From: Salegentibacter salegens
GTDB lineage: Bacteria; Bacteroidota; Bacteroidia; Flavobacteriales; Flavobacteriaceae
Direction: 5' to 3'
DNA length: 64,000 nt
Assembly (NCBI RefSeq): GCF_900142975.1
Contig: NZ_LT670848.1
Coordinates: forward strand, 930,001-994,000
The position numbers and the translations under genes are program-made. Below the pieces are notes generated by a model. The model made no database searches. It saw only the letters and a list, made by a program, of their open reading frames with translations, and was not told the origin of the DNA. Every line of letters starts with the position of its first letter. The stretch's first letter is position 1. This document shows positions 55,229-64,000 of this stretch, one piece after another.

Positions 55229-55570
55229 TTACGCTTTTTCTTGTTGTCTTCTATTTCTTCTTTTCTCAGCCCAGTCGATAGCATGTTTGTCTAACTTCAC
55301 AGTTAGGTAACGCATCATACGCTCGTCTCTTCTAAAAGCAAGTTCCAACGGCTCTATAGCCTCTCCTGGAGCTTTGAATTCAAACAGGTGGTAAAACCCG
55401 CTCTTTTTGTGTTGAACTGGGTAGGCTAACTTTCTAAGCCCCCAATCTTCTTTCGATACCATCTCGGCCCCTTTAGAAACAAGAAATTCTTCGTATTTCT
55501 GAACTGTCTCCTTTATCTGCTCATCAGATAAAACGGGATTCAAGATGAAAACAGTTTCATAAGTGTTCAT
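55229..55570 (-). CDS. rpsF: 30S ribosomal protein S6
   Basis: 113 residues. [29 protein letters not shown], then [25 protein letters not shown], is the S6 fold that binds 16S rRNA and S18. It heads the operon, 29 bases after a near-perfect -7 box. The C-terminal tail is basic ([12 protein letters not shown]). Confidence 0.97.
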   Translation of the reverse strand: MNTYETVFILNPVLSDEQIKETVQKYEEFLVSKGAEMVSKEDWGLRKLAYPVQHKKSGFYHLFEFKAPGEAIEPLELAFRRDERMMRYLTVKLDKHAIDWAEKRRNRRQQEKA

Positions 55571-55598
55571 AAAAATTTACTTTAAATTAAATTGAGTG

Positions 55599-55629
55599 CA
55601 AAAGTAGCTCATTTATTTCTATTTTCAAA
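55599..55629 (-). promoter_or_regulatory. Promoter of the rpsF operon
   Basis: On the minus strand, TTTG (55629-55626), a 19-base spacer and TACTTTTG (55606-55599) match the Bacteroidota TTTG / TAnnTTTG promoter exactly. The -7 box ends 28 bases before the rpsF ATG. Confidence 0.8.
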
Positions 55630-56476
55630 GCATAAAAGTGAAGGAACTTTAATACTAAAAAACAAGTATTTTGCTTAAAAAAGCAAAAATTCCGATATCG
55701 GTAACAAAATATATAAAACTCAATTAATTAGTTTTAGATAAAGTTCAAATTAATCCGACGAATGTAAAGTTTATCTTGTAATTATGATATTTTATGTTTA
55801 ATATTGTTATTACTTAACCTAACTGCCGTGGAAGAAATTTTACTCAAATGTATTGTTGTTGACGATTCTAGCTTGCAACGATTAGCTATCGTCAAGTTGA
55901 TTAGAGACCATGCAAACCTTAAGCTAGTTTCGGAGTATAATAATGCTATTGAGACAAAAAATGGCCTTTTAGATAATGAAATCGATTTGATATTTCTAGA
56001 TATTGAAATGCCTGTTCTAACAGGTTTTGAACTTTTAGACGATCTTCCAAATAAACCGCAAATTATCTTTGTAACCGGGAAAACACAGTATGCCTTTAAA
56101 GCTTTTGATTATGATGCGGTAGATTATATTCATAAACCGGTAACTAAAGAACGCTTCAATAACGCGGTTGCTAAAGCAATAAACTTATATAAATTAAAAC
56201 ATCAAATCGCCGCGGCGCCTGAAGATGAAGACTATATTTTTGTAAAAAGTAATCTTAAAAATCGAAAGGTTTTTCTAAACAAACTAAAGTATATACAGGC
56301 ATTAGGAGATTATGTGAAATTTGTAACTGAAAAGGAAAACTTTGTGGTGCTCGCTACAATGAAGTCTTTTGAAGAGCAATTACCTAATGATAAGTTTCTT
56401 AGAACGCATAAATCTTATATTGTAAATCTAGATAAGATTGAGCGCTACAACTCTAAGAACATTGAGATTGATAAGC

Positions 56477-57839
56477 GAGGGTGTAATCTCAAGTCTGTCT
56501 AGACTTTGAAAATTAAATTAAAATTTTTAGACTAGATTATGACACAAGAAGAGATTAAGGAATTAAAGGAAAAAGCATTAAAACAATTTTTATCAGGAGA
56601 ATCCCTAACCGGCAAAAACGGCGCTTTTGCTCCAATGCTTAGGGAGTTTATGGAAGAGGCCCTGGAAGCAGAAATGTCTTCGCACCTTTCCGATGAAGAA
56701 AAAGGCTCAAAAGCAGGTAATAAGCGTAATGGCAAAGGCAAAAAGACCCTAAAGAGCAGCCAAGGGGACGTCACCATTAACACGCCCCAGGATCGTAACA
56801 GTACCTTTGAGCCGGAGATCGTAGCGAAACGCCAGCGTATCCTGGCCGATAATTTAGAAAAGCAGATTATAGGCATGTACGGGATGGGCAATAGCCTGCG
56901 GGATATCTCAGCTCATATAGAGGAAATGTATGATTCCAAGATATCCACACACGTTCTAAGTGATATTACGGACCGGGTGATTCCCAAGGTTAAGGAATGG
57001 CAGGATCGCCCCTTGGAGCCGGTATATTGCATCCTATGGCTCGACGCGATGCACTTCAAGGTACGCGAAGAAGGCAAAGTAAAGCACAAGGCCTTGTATA
57101 ATATTTTAGGAATAAATAAAGCTGGAAGAAAGGAAGTGCTGGGTATGTATATCTCGGAAAGTGAAGGGGCCAATTTTTGGCTTCAGGTGCTGACCCAATT
57201 AAACAACCGTGGCTTAAAAGATATTCTGATTGCCTGTACGGATAATCTTACGGGCTTTAGTGAAGCCATTCATTCTGTTTATCCCAAGACTGATATTCAG
57301 CTATGTATTGTCCACCAGATCCGCAATAGTATGAAGTATGTGGCCAGTAAGGATCAAAAAGATTTTATGAAAGACCTTAAACTGGTGTACAAGGCTGACA
57401 CCAAAGACCAGGCTGAATCGGCTTTACTGGATCTGGAAGAAAAATGGGGCAAAAGATATCCCATAGTGATCCGTTCCTGGAATGATAACTGGGACCGATT
57501 GAGTGCTTATTTTGAATATACCGCACCCATTAGAAAACTCATATACACCACAAATGCCGTAGAGGCTTTTCACCGGCAGGTAAGAAAAGTAACCAAGACC
57601 AAAGGCGCTTTTACCAATGATATGGCACTATTGAAGCTGGTTTACCTAGCTACCAGAAGAATTGAAAAGAAATGGAACGCCCCACTGCAGAACTGGGGTT
57701 TGGTAGTTCAACAATTAGCTATTAAATTTGAAGGTCGGCTAGAGTTGGACTTAGCCACCAATGAAACGAAAAACTAAAATTTTCTTCTCCCGGGGGTACC
57801 CCCGGGAGAAGAAGCAGACAGAGTTGAGCTAACACTCCC
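56477..57839 (+). mobile_element. IS256-family insertion sequence, complete (1,363 bp)
   Basis: Terminal repeats GAGGGTGTAATCTCAAGTCT (left) and GGGAGTGTTAGCTCAACTCT (right, inward), with 19 of 24 matches over their full length. The 8-bp duplication TGATAAGC is at 56469-56476 and 57840-57847. A 32-bp perfect hairpin (57782-57813) sits between the transposase stop and the right end, likely its terminator. The single transposase gene is open. Confidence 0.96.
56539..57777 (+). CDS. IS256 (Mutator-like) transposase
   Basis: 412 residues. The N-terminal GAFAPMLREFMEEALEAEMSSHLSDEEKG is the IS256 opening. DDE residues lie in CILWLDAMHFKV (first Asp) and IACTDNLTGFSEAI (second Asp); the Glu is in the TTNAVEAFHRQVRK region, and CIVHQIRNSMKYVASKDQK is the conserved C/H block. 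It looks fully intact. The other copy in this window (40519) is a diverged, frameshifted relative. Confidence 0.96.
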   Translation: MTQEEIKELKEKALKQFLSGESLTGKNGAFAPMLREFMEEALEAEMSSHLSDEEKGSKAGNKRNGKGKKTLKSSQGDVTINTPQDRNSTFEPEIVAKRQRILADNLEKQIIGMYGMGNSLRDISAHIEEMYDSKISTHVLSDITDRVIPKVKEWQDRPLEPVYCILWLDAMHFKVREEGKVKHKALYNILGINKAGRKEVLGMYISESEGANFWLQVLTQLNNRGLKDILIACTDNLTGFSEAIHSVYPKTDIQLCIVHQIRNSMKYVASKDQKDFMKDLKLVYKADTKDQAESALLDLEEKWGKRYPIVIRSWNDNWDRLSAYFEYTAPIRKLIYTTNAVEAFHRQVRKVTKTKGAFTNDMALLKLVYLATRRIEKKWNAPLQNWGLVVQQLAIKFEGRLELDLATNETKN

Positions 57840-58028
57840 TGATAAGCAAAAGTTACCACTTAGTCGCCATAAGAAAACTAACTTGGTTGAAGCTTTAAGC
57901 GCTATTCAATAAACTAATTACTTCACAATTAATTATAATCTCTCAACCTTACTATTTTCAGGTTCTAACTTATCAACAAAATAGATCCTGAAACCAGTGA
58001 AGAATTATATCCAAAGAAGTCAGTCTAC

Positions 58029-60482
58029 TTATATAGGATCTACATTAATTACCACTTTTACGCTTCTAAACGCTCCAATAGCTTTAAAACTTTCCATAAT
58101 ACGTTGAAGCAATTCTTTTGTTTTTCCTAACGATTGTTGCTGCGGAATTTTAAGCAGAATATTCTTATAATACTCATTTCTAATTCTGGCAACGGGTGGA
58201 AATTCTGGCCCCAACACATTTTCTTTAAAAACATTTTTCATTCCTGTAGCTAACCAGTCGGCACCATCATTTGTTTTAGAATAATCCCGGCATTTTAAAG
58301 TAATTCTAATCAGGCGGTAAAATGGCGGATACTTATAATTGTAACGTTCTTCTAACTGATCTTTATACATCCCGGCATAATCTCCCATAGAAACCTGTTG
58401 AATAATCTGGTGATGTGGATTGTAACTTTGAATCAATACCTTCCCCCGTTTCTTTGTTCTCCCTGCTCTACCGGCCACCTGAAGCATTAGCTGGAAACTG
58501 CGTTCATGAGCTCTAAAATCAGGAAAATTCAATAAATTATCGGCATTCATAATCCCTACCAGGTTCACCTTTCTAAAATCAAGTCCCTTGGTAAGCATCT
58601 GGGTTCCTATTAGAATATCGATCTCCTGTTGTTCAAAAGCATTAATTAGTTTTTCATAAGCATATTTGCCACGGGTAGTATCCTGATCCATTCTTGCCGT
58701 TTTATAATCAGGAAAAATGGTTTTTAACTCGGTCTCAATTTGCTCAGTTCCAAAACCCTTGGTTGTAACTTCAGAACTGTCACAAGCCATACATTTTTTT
58801 TGCATTGCGATATGATAACCACAATAATGACAACGCAACTGGTTGTTATGGCTATGATAAGTCAAACTCACATCACAATTAGGACATTGTGGCGAATGCC
58901 CGCAAGTGTTACATTCCAATACTGGCGAAAATCCTCTACGATTTTGAAATAAAATCACCTGCTCTCCGCCATCCAGGGTTTCTTTTATTTCAGCGAGCAT
59001 TTTATCAGAAAAATGCCCTTTCATCTCCTTCTTCTTATACTTGGTTTTTATATCTACAATTTCAATCTCCGGCTCCAGGACATCACCATATCTTCGGTTT
59101 AATTCTACAAAAGCATATTTATGATGCTTAGCGTTGAAATAAGATTCCAGAGAAGGCGTTGCCGATCCTAAAACTGTTTTCGCCTTAAAAAAATTAGCCA
59201 GAACTATCGCGGCATCCCGTGCATGGTAGCGCGGAGCCGGATCAAATTGCTTAAAGGAAGTTTCATGTTCTTCATCTATCACCACTAAACCTAAATTGGC
59301 AAATGGAAGAAATATAGAGGAACGTGCGCCAATTACAATTCTGGCTTTTTCTGAATCTTCTAAAATATGACGGTACACCTCTACTCTTTCGTTAACCGAA
59401 TATTTACTGTGATAAACTAAAACTTTATCACCAAAATAAGCTCGCAACCGTTCAATTAACTGGGTGGTTAGGGCAATTTCAGGTAAAACATATAGCGCCT
59501 GCTGGCCGTTTTCAATAATCTTTTCTATCAGTTTTATGTAAATCTCAGTTTTTCCGGAGGAAGTAATGCCGTGAAATAAACAAACATCCTGCTCCTGTAA
59601 ACCTGCTTCTATTTCTGAAAACGCTTTCTGCTGAAGTTCACTTAACTGAATCCCCATTTGAGAAGCTTCTCCACTAAAAGCAACTCTATCGGTTTTTTCA
59701 TAATATTCTTCAAGAATTCCCTTTTTGATAAGACTTTTAATAATTGCTGCTGAAACTCCCGATTTATCGCTTAGGTCTTTTACTTTTAATGGTTTCTTAT
59801 GCTGCGCTTTTATGCTGAAAAAACTTAGCAAAGCTTCTTTTTGTTTAGGCGCCTTTTCTAATTCATCCAGAAGCTGATGCATCTTGACTTCATTATCATA
59901 ATCAGGATTTAACCTTACATAGCGTATTTTTTTCGGCTTATACTGCTCATAGATCTCCTGGTTTAGCACTACCAATCCTTTTTGCACAAGTGCGTTAATA
60001 ATAGGGAGCACGTTTTTTTTATCCAGAATTTTCATAACCTCCTGGATCTTTACCGAAGATTGCCGCTGCAAAGCTTCTATTACCAGGTATTCTTCATCCT
60101 CCAATTCGGCTTCTTCAATATTTGCATCTTTGGTTAGTTGCACAATACTTTCGCTTTCCAATAGAAAAGCACCGGGTAATGCCGCCTTTAGCACATCACC
60201 TTCAGCGCACATATAATAAGAAGCGATCCAGGCCCAAAACTTTAATTGATGTTTGGTAACTAAAGGGGTTTTATCTAAAATCTGATTTATAGGTTTTGCC
60301 TCATAAACCTGTGGTGGGTTTTGATGAATTGCAGCTGTAATTGCGGTATAAACTTTAGACTTCCCAAATGGTACAGCTACGCGCATCCCTTTTTCTAAAA
60401 AATTAGCTTCTGCTTCAGAAATAGTATAGGTGAAACGCTTTTGCAGCGGTAATGGTAAAATAACATCTATAAAATACGGCAT
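58029..60482 (-). CDS. priA: Primosomal protein N' (PriA helicase)
   Basis: 817 residues. The N-terminal DNA-binding domain (YFIDVILPLPLQKRFTY) is followed by the helicase core: FHGITSSGKTEIYIKL (Walker A, near residue 307) and LVVIDEEHETSFKQFDP (DEEH, near 402). Eight cysteines near 515-570 (CNTCG, CPNC, CHYCG, CMAC) bind two zinc ions. QVAGRAGRTKKRGKVLIQ is motif VI. It restarts stalled replication forks. Appears intact and monocistronic. Confidence 0.96.
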   Translation of the reverse strand: MPYFIDVILPLPLQKRFTYTISEAEANFLEKGMRVAVPFGKSKVYTAITAAIHQNPPQVYEAKPINQILDKTPLVTKHQLKFWAWIASYYMCAEGDVLKAALPGAFLLESESIVQLTKDANIEEAELEDEEYLVIEALQRQSSVKIQEVMKILDKKNVLPIINALVQKGLVVLNQEIYEQYKPKKIRYVRLNPDYDNEVKMHQLLDELEKAPKQKEALLSFFSIKAQHKKPLKVKDLSDKSGVSAAIIKSLIKKGILEEYYEKTDRVAFSGEASQMGIQLSELQQKAFSEIEAGLQEQDVCLFHGITSSGKTEIYIKLIEKIIENGQQALYVLPEIALTTQLIERLRAYFGDKVLVYHSKYSVNERVEVYRHILEDSEKARIVIGARSSIFLPFANLGLVVIDEEHETSFKQFDPAPRYHARDAAIVLANFFKAKTVLGSATPSLESYFNAKHHKYAFVELNRRYGDVLEPEIEIVDIKTKYKKKEMKGHFSDKMLAEIKETLDGGEQVILFQNRRGFSPVLECNTCGHSPQCPNCDVSLTYHSHNNQLRCHYCGYHIAMQKKCMACDSSEVTTKGFGTEQIETELKTIFPDYKTARMDQDTTRGKYAYEKLINAFEQQEIDILIGTQMLTKGLDFRKVNLVGIMNADNLLNFPDFRAHERSFQLMLQVAGRAGRTKKRGKVLIQSYNPHHQIIQQVSMGDYAGMYKDQLEERYNYKYPPFYRLIRITLKCRDYSKTNDGADWLATGMKNVFKENVLGPEFPPVARIRNEYYKNILLKIPQQQSLGKTKELLQRIMESFKAIGAFRSVKVVINVDPI

Positions 60483-60491
60483 ATTGATGAA

Positions 60492-60597
60492 GTAAACTAC
60501 CCTGGGATAACCACCAAGGCATAAAGTTGAAAATTTCTAAATATTTTGATTTAAGACTCGCGTAATAAATCTTACTTAATAAGTAAGTTTAGTCAAA
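60492..60597 (+). repeat. Dispersed ~100-bp repeat, degenerate copy 3
   Basis: Begins GTAAACTACCCTGGGATAAC with CCACCAAGGCAT, matching the opening of the copies at 3865 and 28776, then diverges into AT-rich sequence and ends with AAGTAAGTTTAGTC. It lies just upstream of priA. Confidence 0.5.
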
Positions 60598-60628
60598 AAT
60601 AAAAACCATCCTTAAAAAGAATGGTTTT
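60598..60628 (-). terminator. Terminator of the nadC operon
   Basis: AAAACCAT and ATGGTTTT pair (with CCTT opposite AAGA extending weakly), and a run of A on the plus strand gives a T-tail on the minus strand. It follows the DUF2147 gene. Confidence 0.7.
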
Positions 60629-60653
60629 TAAACTATTTAATTTCTTAGAAAAT

Positions 60654-61097
60654 TTATTCGGTCCGTTCCCAAACTTTGGTTTTGTAGAAAAAAGTGACAT
60701 ATCCACGAACATTAAGCTTATCGGGATTCTTATCATCAACCCAAATTTTCCCTTTATATTCTTTTCCAGATTTTGGATCAATTAAAGTACCGTCTACATA
60801 TACGTCACCTTCCTTTTTAAAATCACGAATAACGTTTAGACCTTCTATGGGTTTGTTTTTAAGTTTTCCCTGGCATTCAGTACATTTACGATCACGGTGC
60901 TCTTCTTTGGTAATTCTTATTACTTTACCGTGAATGGCATTGTCTTTTTTATAAATCTCTACTATAGAATTTACACGACCGGCATCATTAACTACTTTCC
61001 ATTTACCAAACACTTCCTGGGCCTGGAGACCTGAAGACATCAGGACAGATCCAAAAATTAATAGATTAAGTAAGTTGAATTTCGTTATCATTGTCAT
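60654..61097 (-). CDS. DUF2147 secreted protein
   Basis: 147 residues with signal peptide ...LLIFGSVLMSSGLQAQ. The mature DUF2147 domain shows VFGKWKVVNDAGRVNSIVEIYKKDNAIHGKVIRI, a CTECQ pair, GLNVIRDF and ILIDPKSGKEYKGKIWV-like strands, ending GYVTFFYKTKVWER. The fold is a small beta-barrel of unknown ligand. It is the last gene of the operon with nadC, 12 bases after the chalcone-isomerase-like gene. Confidence 0.85.
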   Translation of the reverse strand: MTMITKFNLLNLLIFGSVLMSSGLQAQEVFGKWKVVNDAGRVNSIVEIYKKDNAIHGKVIRITKEEHRDRKCTECQGKLKNKPIEGLNVIRDFKKEGDVYVDGTLIDPKSGKEYKGKIWVDDKNPDKLNVRGYVTFFYKTKVWERTE

Positions 61098-61109
61098 TAT
61101 TTCTAATTT

Positions 61110-61673
61110 TTATTGTTCCCCCAGCATTCCCTCTTTAAGGTCATCATCTGCTGGTTCATTAGAAAGCCATATTCCAAATAAAGCCTTTTTAAACTCCATT
61201 CCCTGAATAGTACCACTTTCTTTTCCATTTTTATAGATTACCGAACCTTTATTTGGTAGGTAAACGAGGTCAAAAATATCCCCTTTATTGATCTCATCCT
61301 CAAAAAAGCTGATAAACTTCTTGATCTCGGCTGAAATTGGTGCTGTATTCCCACCGGTTGCATTTTCAAAACCTTCATTTACCGCATCCATCATTCGTTG
61401 ACTGGTAATCATTTTTGAAACTATGTGCAATTTTATTGCCATTGCTTCATCCTTATTCATTATTTCCGAAGCATCCCCCGATTTGGTTTTAAGGTAAAGT
61501 CCGCCGGCATACATATCCATCCAGAACTTTTCTCTTACTCCTGCCCCGTTAAGGATTAGCTCTTCAGAACCATATTCTAAAGTATTGGGTAATGTTGCAC
61601 CACCTATTTCGGTTTGTGCTGAAATTGAATTTAAGCCGAAAACGGCCACAAATAGGACTAATAGTTTTTTCAT
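61110..61673 (-). CDS. Chalcone-isomerase-like secreted protein
   Basis: 187 residues with signal peptide MKKLLVLFVAVFGLNSISAQ. The domain reads LNGAGVREKFWMDMYAGGLYL, then IVSKMITSQRMMDAVNEGF and GTIQGMEFKKALFGIWLSNEPAD, as in PF16036 bacterial chalcone-isomerase-like proteins. These are thought to bind fatty acids or similar ligands, not to isomerise chalcones. It lies 27 bases after the BrkB-like gene, mid-operon. It is far from the type III PKS cluster and not thought to work with it. Confidence 0.85.
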   Translation of the reverse strand: MKKLLVLFVAVFGLNSISAQTEIGGATLPNTLEYGSEELILNGAGVREKFWMDMYAGGLYLKTKSGDASEIMNKDEAMAIKLHIVSKMITSQRMMDAVNEGFENATGGNTAPISAEIKKFISFFEDEINKGDIFDLVYLPNKGSVIYKNGKESGTIQGMEFKKALFGIWLSNEPADDDLKEGMLGEQ

Positions 61674-61699
61674 TTTTAATGTGGTTTTAGGTTGTTAAT

Positions 61700-62620
61700 T
61701 TATTTAATTTTTTGCTTCATTTTTATTAAAGATGCATTTAATTCAAAACCTAACAGCAATATATTAGAATTTAACCAGATATACACCATTAATATTAATA
61801 ATGCACCAATCGAGCCATAAAGCTCATTATAAGTAGAAAAATTTTCTATGTACAAACCAAAAAGGTAAGTGAATATTAAAATTAGAAAGGTAGTAAAGAA
61901 AGCTCCTATAGAAAAAAAACGTGCCTGACGTGCTTCTTTGGTACCAAAATAATACAGGGTTGCTACTGCTACATATATAAGTAGAATAAATACCAGGTAC
62001 TTCACGAAAGCCGTGTTGATATCCATAAATTTTATGTTTAATTCATTGAAATCACTTACAGCATAGGTTAAATAAACAGCTAGAATTACAGTTAGTAATA
62101 ACAGTAAAGCCATAACGAGTGAAACTCCAACCGCTACCAGGTATTGCCTTACAATAGATCTATTTGCATTGGTATGATAGGAGAATTCAAAACCTGTGAA
62201 AATTGCATTTATCCCATTAGTCATTAGAAAAATAGAAACAATAAATGCTATGGAAAGCAATCCTCCCCGTGGGGTATTAGCAATATCCAGGAAAATATCA
62301 TTAAAAAAATCTGATGTATTTGGCGGTAGCAAAGAATCCATAAAGACCAGGAATTGCAGCTGAAAATCGTCTATAAAATTAATGTAGGGAATTAGGTTAA
62401 GCATAAACAGCAAAAACGGAAACAGCGCCATAAAAAAACTAAACGCAATAGCACTTGCCCTGGTAGAGAAGGTTCCTTTTATAATTCCGCCAGAATAAAT
62501 TTCCCAAAGATCGTAAAGCGATAAACCATCAAAACCAGGCAAAATTATACCTTTGGTTTTATTTTCCCACCAATTTGAAAATTGTTCTATTTTAGATAGA
62601 AGGGCTTTTTTGGGCGCCAT
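61700..62620 (-). CDS. YihY/BrkB family inner-membrane protein
   Basis: 306 residues with about six membrane helices. GTFSTRASAIAFSFFMALFPFLLFMLNLIPYI and GSIGALLILMVYIWLNSNILLLGFELNA are the family's conserved blocks. It was once called ribonuclease BN, which is incorrect. Function is unsettled; some members may transport. It starts three bases after nadC ends. Confidence 0.9.
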   Translation of the reverse strand: MAPKKALLSKIEQFSNWWENKTKGIILPGFDGLSLYDLWEIYSGGIIKGTFSTRASAIAFSFFMALFPFLLFMLNLIPYINFIDDFQLQFLVFMDSLLPPNTSDFFNDIFLDIANTPRGGLLSIAFIVSIFLMTNGINAIFTGFEFSYHTNANRSIVRQYLVAVGVSLVMALLLLLTVILAVYLTYAVSDFNELNIKFMDINTAFVKYLVFILLIYVAVATLYYFGTKEARQARFFSIGAFFTTFLILIFTYLFGLYIENFSTYNELYGSIGALLILMVYIWLNSNILLLGFELNASLIKMKQKIK

Positions 62621-62623
62621 ACA

Positions 62624-63487
62624 TTATATTGCTTTTAGACTGAGGTCTAAATTATAAACTGAGTGCGTTAATGCTCCACTAGAAATATAATCTACACCAC
62701 ATTCTGCATATTTTCGGGCGGTATCAAGGGTAATTCCTCCACTAGATTCCGTTAAGCATTTACCATTAATAAGTTTTACCGCCTGCCGTGTATCTTCATA
62801 ATTAAAATTATCTATTAAAATGCGATATACACCTTCACTTTCCAGAATTTCTTCAATTTCCTTTAAATTTCTCGCCTCAACAATAATTTTAAGATCAAGT
62901 TTATTTTCTTTAAGGTAATCTTTAGTTTTATTAATAGCTTTGGTAATTCCGCCGGCAAAATCTATATGATTATCCTTAAGCATAACCATATCATATAAAG
63001 CGAATCTATGGTTTTCTCCACCTCCAATTTTTACCGCCCATTTTTCTATAGCTCTAATCCCGGGTGTGGTTTTCCTGGTATCTAAGATTTTAGTATTAGT
63101 ACCTTCTAATTTTTGAACAAAAGTGTTGGTTTTAGTTGCAATGGCGCTCATTCTTTGCATCGCGTTCAATACTAATCTTTCAGCTTTTAATATAGATTGC
63201 GAGCTTCCCTCAACATAAAAAGCAACATCACCACGCTCTATGGTTTCCCCATCTTTAATTAAAACTTCAACTTTTAATTGAGGGTCTACTTTTTCGAAAA
63301 CTTTTAAGGCAAAATCCACTCCTGCCAAAATCCCTTTATCTTTCACCAATAGTTTGGCTTTGCCTTTAGCTTCAGCAGGAATGCAGGCTAAAGAGCTATG
63401 ATCACCGTCCCCAACATCTTCTCTAATGGCGTTTTCTATAATAAGATTTATTTCTTTTTCAAATTGTGCTTTTGAGATCATTCGCAA
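62624..63487 (-). CDS. nadC: Nicotinate-nucleotide diphosphorylase (carboxylating)
   Basis: 287 residues. It makes nicotinate mononucleotide from quinolinate and PRPP in NAD synthesis. AIREDVGDGDHSSLA is the N-terminal signature, NAMQRMSAIATKTNTFV and LDTRKTTPGIRAIEKWAVKIGGGENHR contain the quinolinate-binding Arg, Lys and His, and the barrel closes with ESSGGITLDTARKYAECGVDYISSGALTHS. It heads the operon nadC, yihY-like, chalcone-isomerase-like and DUF2147. Confidence 0.95.
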   Translation of the reverse strand: MRMISKAQFEKEINLIIENAIREDVGDGDHSSLACIPAEAKGKAKLLVKDKGILAGVDFALKVFEKVDPQLKVEVLIKDGETIERGDVAFYVEGSSQSILKAERLVLNAMQRMSAIATKTNTFVQKLEGTNTKILDTRKTTPGIRAIEKWAVKIGGGENHRFALYDMVMLKDNHIDFAGGITKAINKTKDYLKENKLDLKIIVEARNLKEIEEILESEGVYRILIDNFNYEDTRQAVKLINGKCLTESSGGITLDTARKYAECGVDYISSGALTHSVYNLDLSLKAI

Positions 63488-63491
63488 TACT

Positions 63492-63499
63492 TATTTTTG
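63492..63499 (+). promoter_or_regulatory. Candidate -7 box for rlmH (TATTTTTG)
   Basis: Matches TAnnTTTG, 33 bases before the ATG at 63533. A TTG at 63466-63468 is 23 bases upstream, slightly longer than the usual spacing. Confidence 0.4.
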
Positions 63500-63532
63500 T
63501 AAATGTAGCAAAGTCTGCGTAAAATCTACCGA

Positions 63533-64000
63533 ATGACTATAAAATTACTCTGTATAGGAAAGACCGATAACCGGGAGCTCAAACAACTTATTGAGGTCTA
63601 TAAAAAACGACTTCAATTTTACAATAAATTTGAAATTGATATTATTCCAGACCTTAAAAAGACGAAGAGCCTGGATGAAAATCAGCAAAAAGAAAAAGAA
63701 GGTGAATTGATCCTGGCTAAAGTTCAGAATTCAGATTTTCTGGTTCTTTTAGATGAAAACGGAAAAGAGTTTTCTTCGGAAAAATTTTCAGCATACATTC
63801 AAAAGCGATTGAACAGCGGGCTTAAGCAACTTATTTTCGTAATTGGTGGCCCTTATGGATTTTCTGAAGCAGTTTACCAAAGAGCCGATTCTAAAGTAGC
63901 ACTTTCACAAATGACTTTTTCTCACCAAATGGTAAGACTTTTCTTTACCGAACAGCTTTACCGTGCTTTTACCATTTTAAAAAACGAACCCTACCACCAC
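63533..64000 (+). CDS. rlmH: 23S rRNA (pseudouridine-1915-N3)-methyltransferase (partial, runs off the end)
   Basis: 156 residues visible from the ATG; the family is ~157 residues, so only the last codon and the stop are outside. IKLLCIGKTDNRELKQLIEVY is the usual start. The SPOUT-fold knot shows FVLLDENGKEFSS-like and LIFVIGGPYGFSEAVYQRAD, and the end MTFSHQMVRLFFTEQLYRAFTILKNEPYHH is the diagnostic SAM-binding tail. It methylates Psi1915 of 23S rRNA helix 69. Divergent from nadC. Confidence 0.95.
   Translation, partial: MTIKLLCIGKTDNRELKQLIEVYKKRLQFYNKFEIDIIPDLKKTKSLDENQQKEKEGELILAKVQNSDFLVLLDENGKEFSSEKFSAYIQKRLNSGLKQLIFVIGGPYGFSEAVYQRADSKVALSQMTFSHQMVRLFFTEQLYRAFTILKNEPYHH

Larger units (their letters stand above)
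55828..57912 (+). pseudogene. LytTR response regulator split by IS256
   Basis: Starts at the GTG at 55828 (a TTG at 55804 is less likely). The receiver domain shows CIVVDDSSLQ, LIFLDIEMPVLTGFELL (phospho-Asp), VTGKTQYAFKAFDYDAVDYIHKP. The LytTR DNA-binding domain spans EDYIFVKSNLKNRKVFLN to RTHKSYIVNLDKIERYNSKNIEID. The IS enters after IEIDK; the true end, QKLPLSRHKKTNLVEALSAIQ, resumes at 57840. The disrupted product keeps nearly all of the LytTR domain and ends RGCNLKSV, so partial function is possible. No histidine kinase is adjacent. Confidence 0.9.

Noticed and set aside
61110..61673. Chalcone-isomerase-like gene as a partner of the type III PKS
   Set aside because: It is 45 kb away, in the nadC operon, and has a signal peptide. 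Bacterial PF16036 proteins are not known to isomerise chalcones.

Overview
The window looks like chromosome from a marine-type member of the Flavobacteriaceae (Bacteroidota), perhaps near Gramella/Salegentibacter. That genus guess rests only on gene content. The support is low-GC DNA, Bacteroidota promoters (TTTG-N19-TAnnTTTG, clearest before rpsF), almost no Shine-Dalgarno sequences, many LxxC lipoproteins and PorT-type barrels, a fused E1 alpha/beta dehydrogenase, and DUF families typical of the group.

1-9.5 kb is housekeeping: the end of ung, a beta-barrel protein, ppk1 overlapping a substrate-binding-fold gene, a four-gene operon (2OG-Fe oxygenase, SUI1-like factor, DUF1835, uridine phosphorylase-like), the fused E1 dehydrogenase and a DUF1328 peptide missed by length cut-offs. 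9.6-10.8 kb holds two envelope lipoproteins.

10.9-17.3 kb is the most coherent specialised system. A tight run encodes an FAD oxidoreductase, a SAM methyltransferase, a type III polyketide synthase with intact Cys-His-Asn, an enoyl-reductase-like SDR, a FabZ-like dehydratase, a ketoacyl synthase, an acyl carrier protein and a phosphopantetheinyl transferase. This reads as a dedicated acyl-chain builder feeding a type III PKS, followed by methylation and flavin oxidation, so the likely product is an alkyl-resorcinol, pyrone or quinone lipid. A metallo-beta-lactamase-fold protein without metal ligands, an Aquifex-type aconitase and HPF follow.

21.6-50 kb is an accessory zone full of decay. It begins with the C-terminal 1.5 kb-codon remnant of a very large STAND-like NTPase, probably a former defence gene, and a truncated tyrosine integrase. 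Both are cut at one 84-bp perfect palindrome made of two mirrored IS256 ends. Next to the integrase is the 3' part of a tRNA-CAU gene flanked by 16-bp direct repeats, the mark of an integrated island. Beyond it lie a frameshifted S26 peptidase, rlmF, lipoproteins (one with an in-frame TAA, one split by a complete IS66 element with an 8-bp target duplication), a frameshifted IS256 copy, an IS21 element splitting a GIY-YIG-like gene, a HAD/GNAT fusion relic and small membrane proteins.

50.7-64 kb returns to core genes: hisS, a MacB-like permease, rpsF-rpsR-rplI, a LytTR response regulator split near its 3' end by an intact IS256 copy (8-bp duplication), priA, the nadC-BrkB-chalcone-isomerase-like-DUF2147 operon, and rlmH running off the end. 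Several families of short intergenic repeats recur, including a ~100-bp element in three places. No CRISPR array, rRNA or complete tRNA gene was seen.
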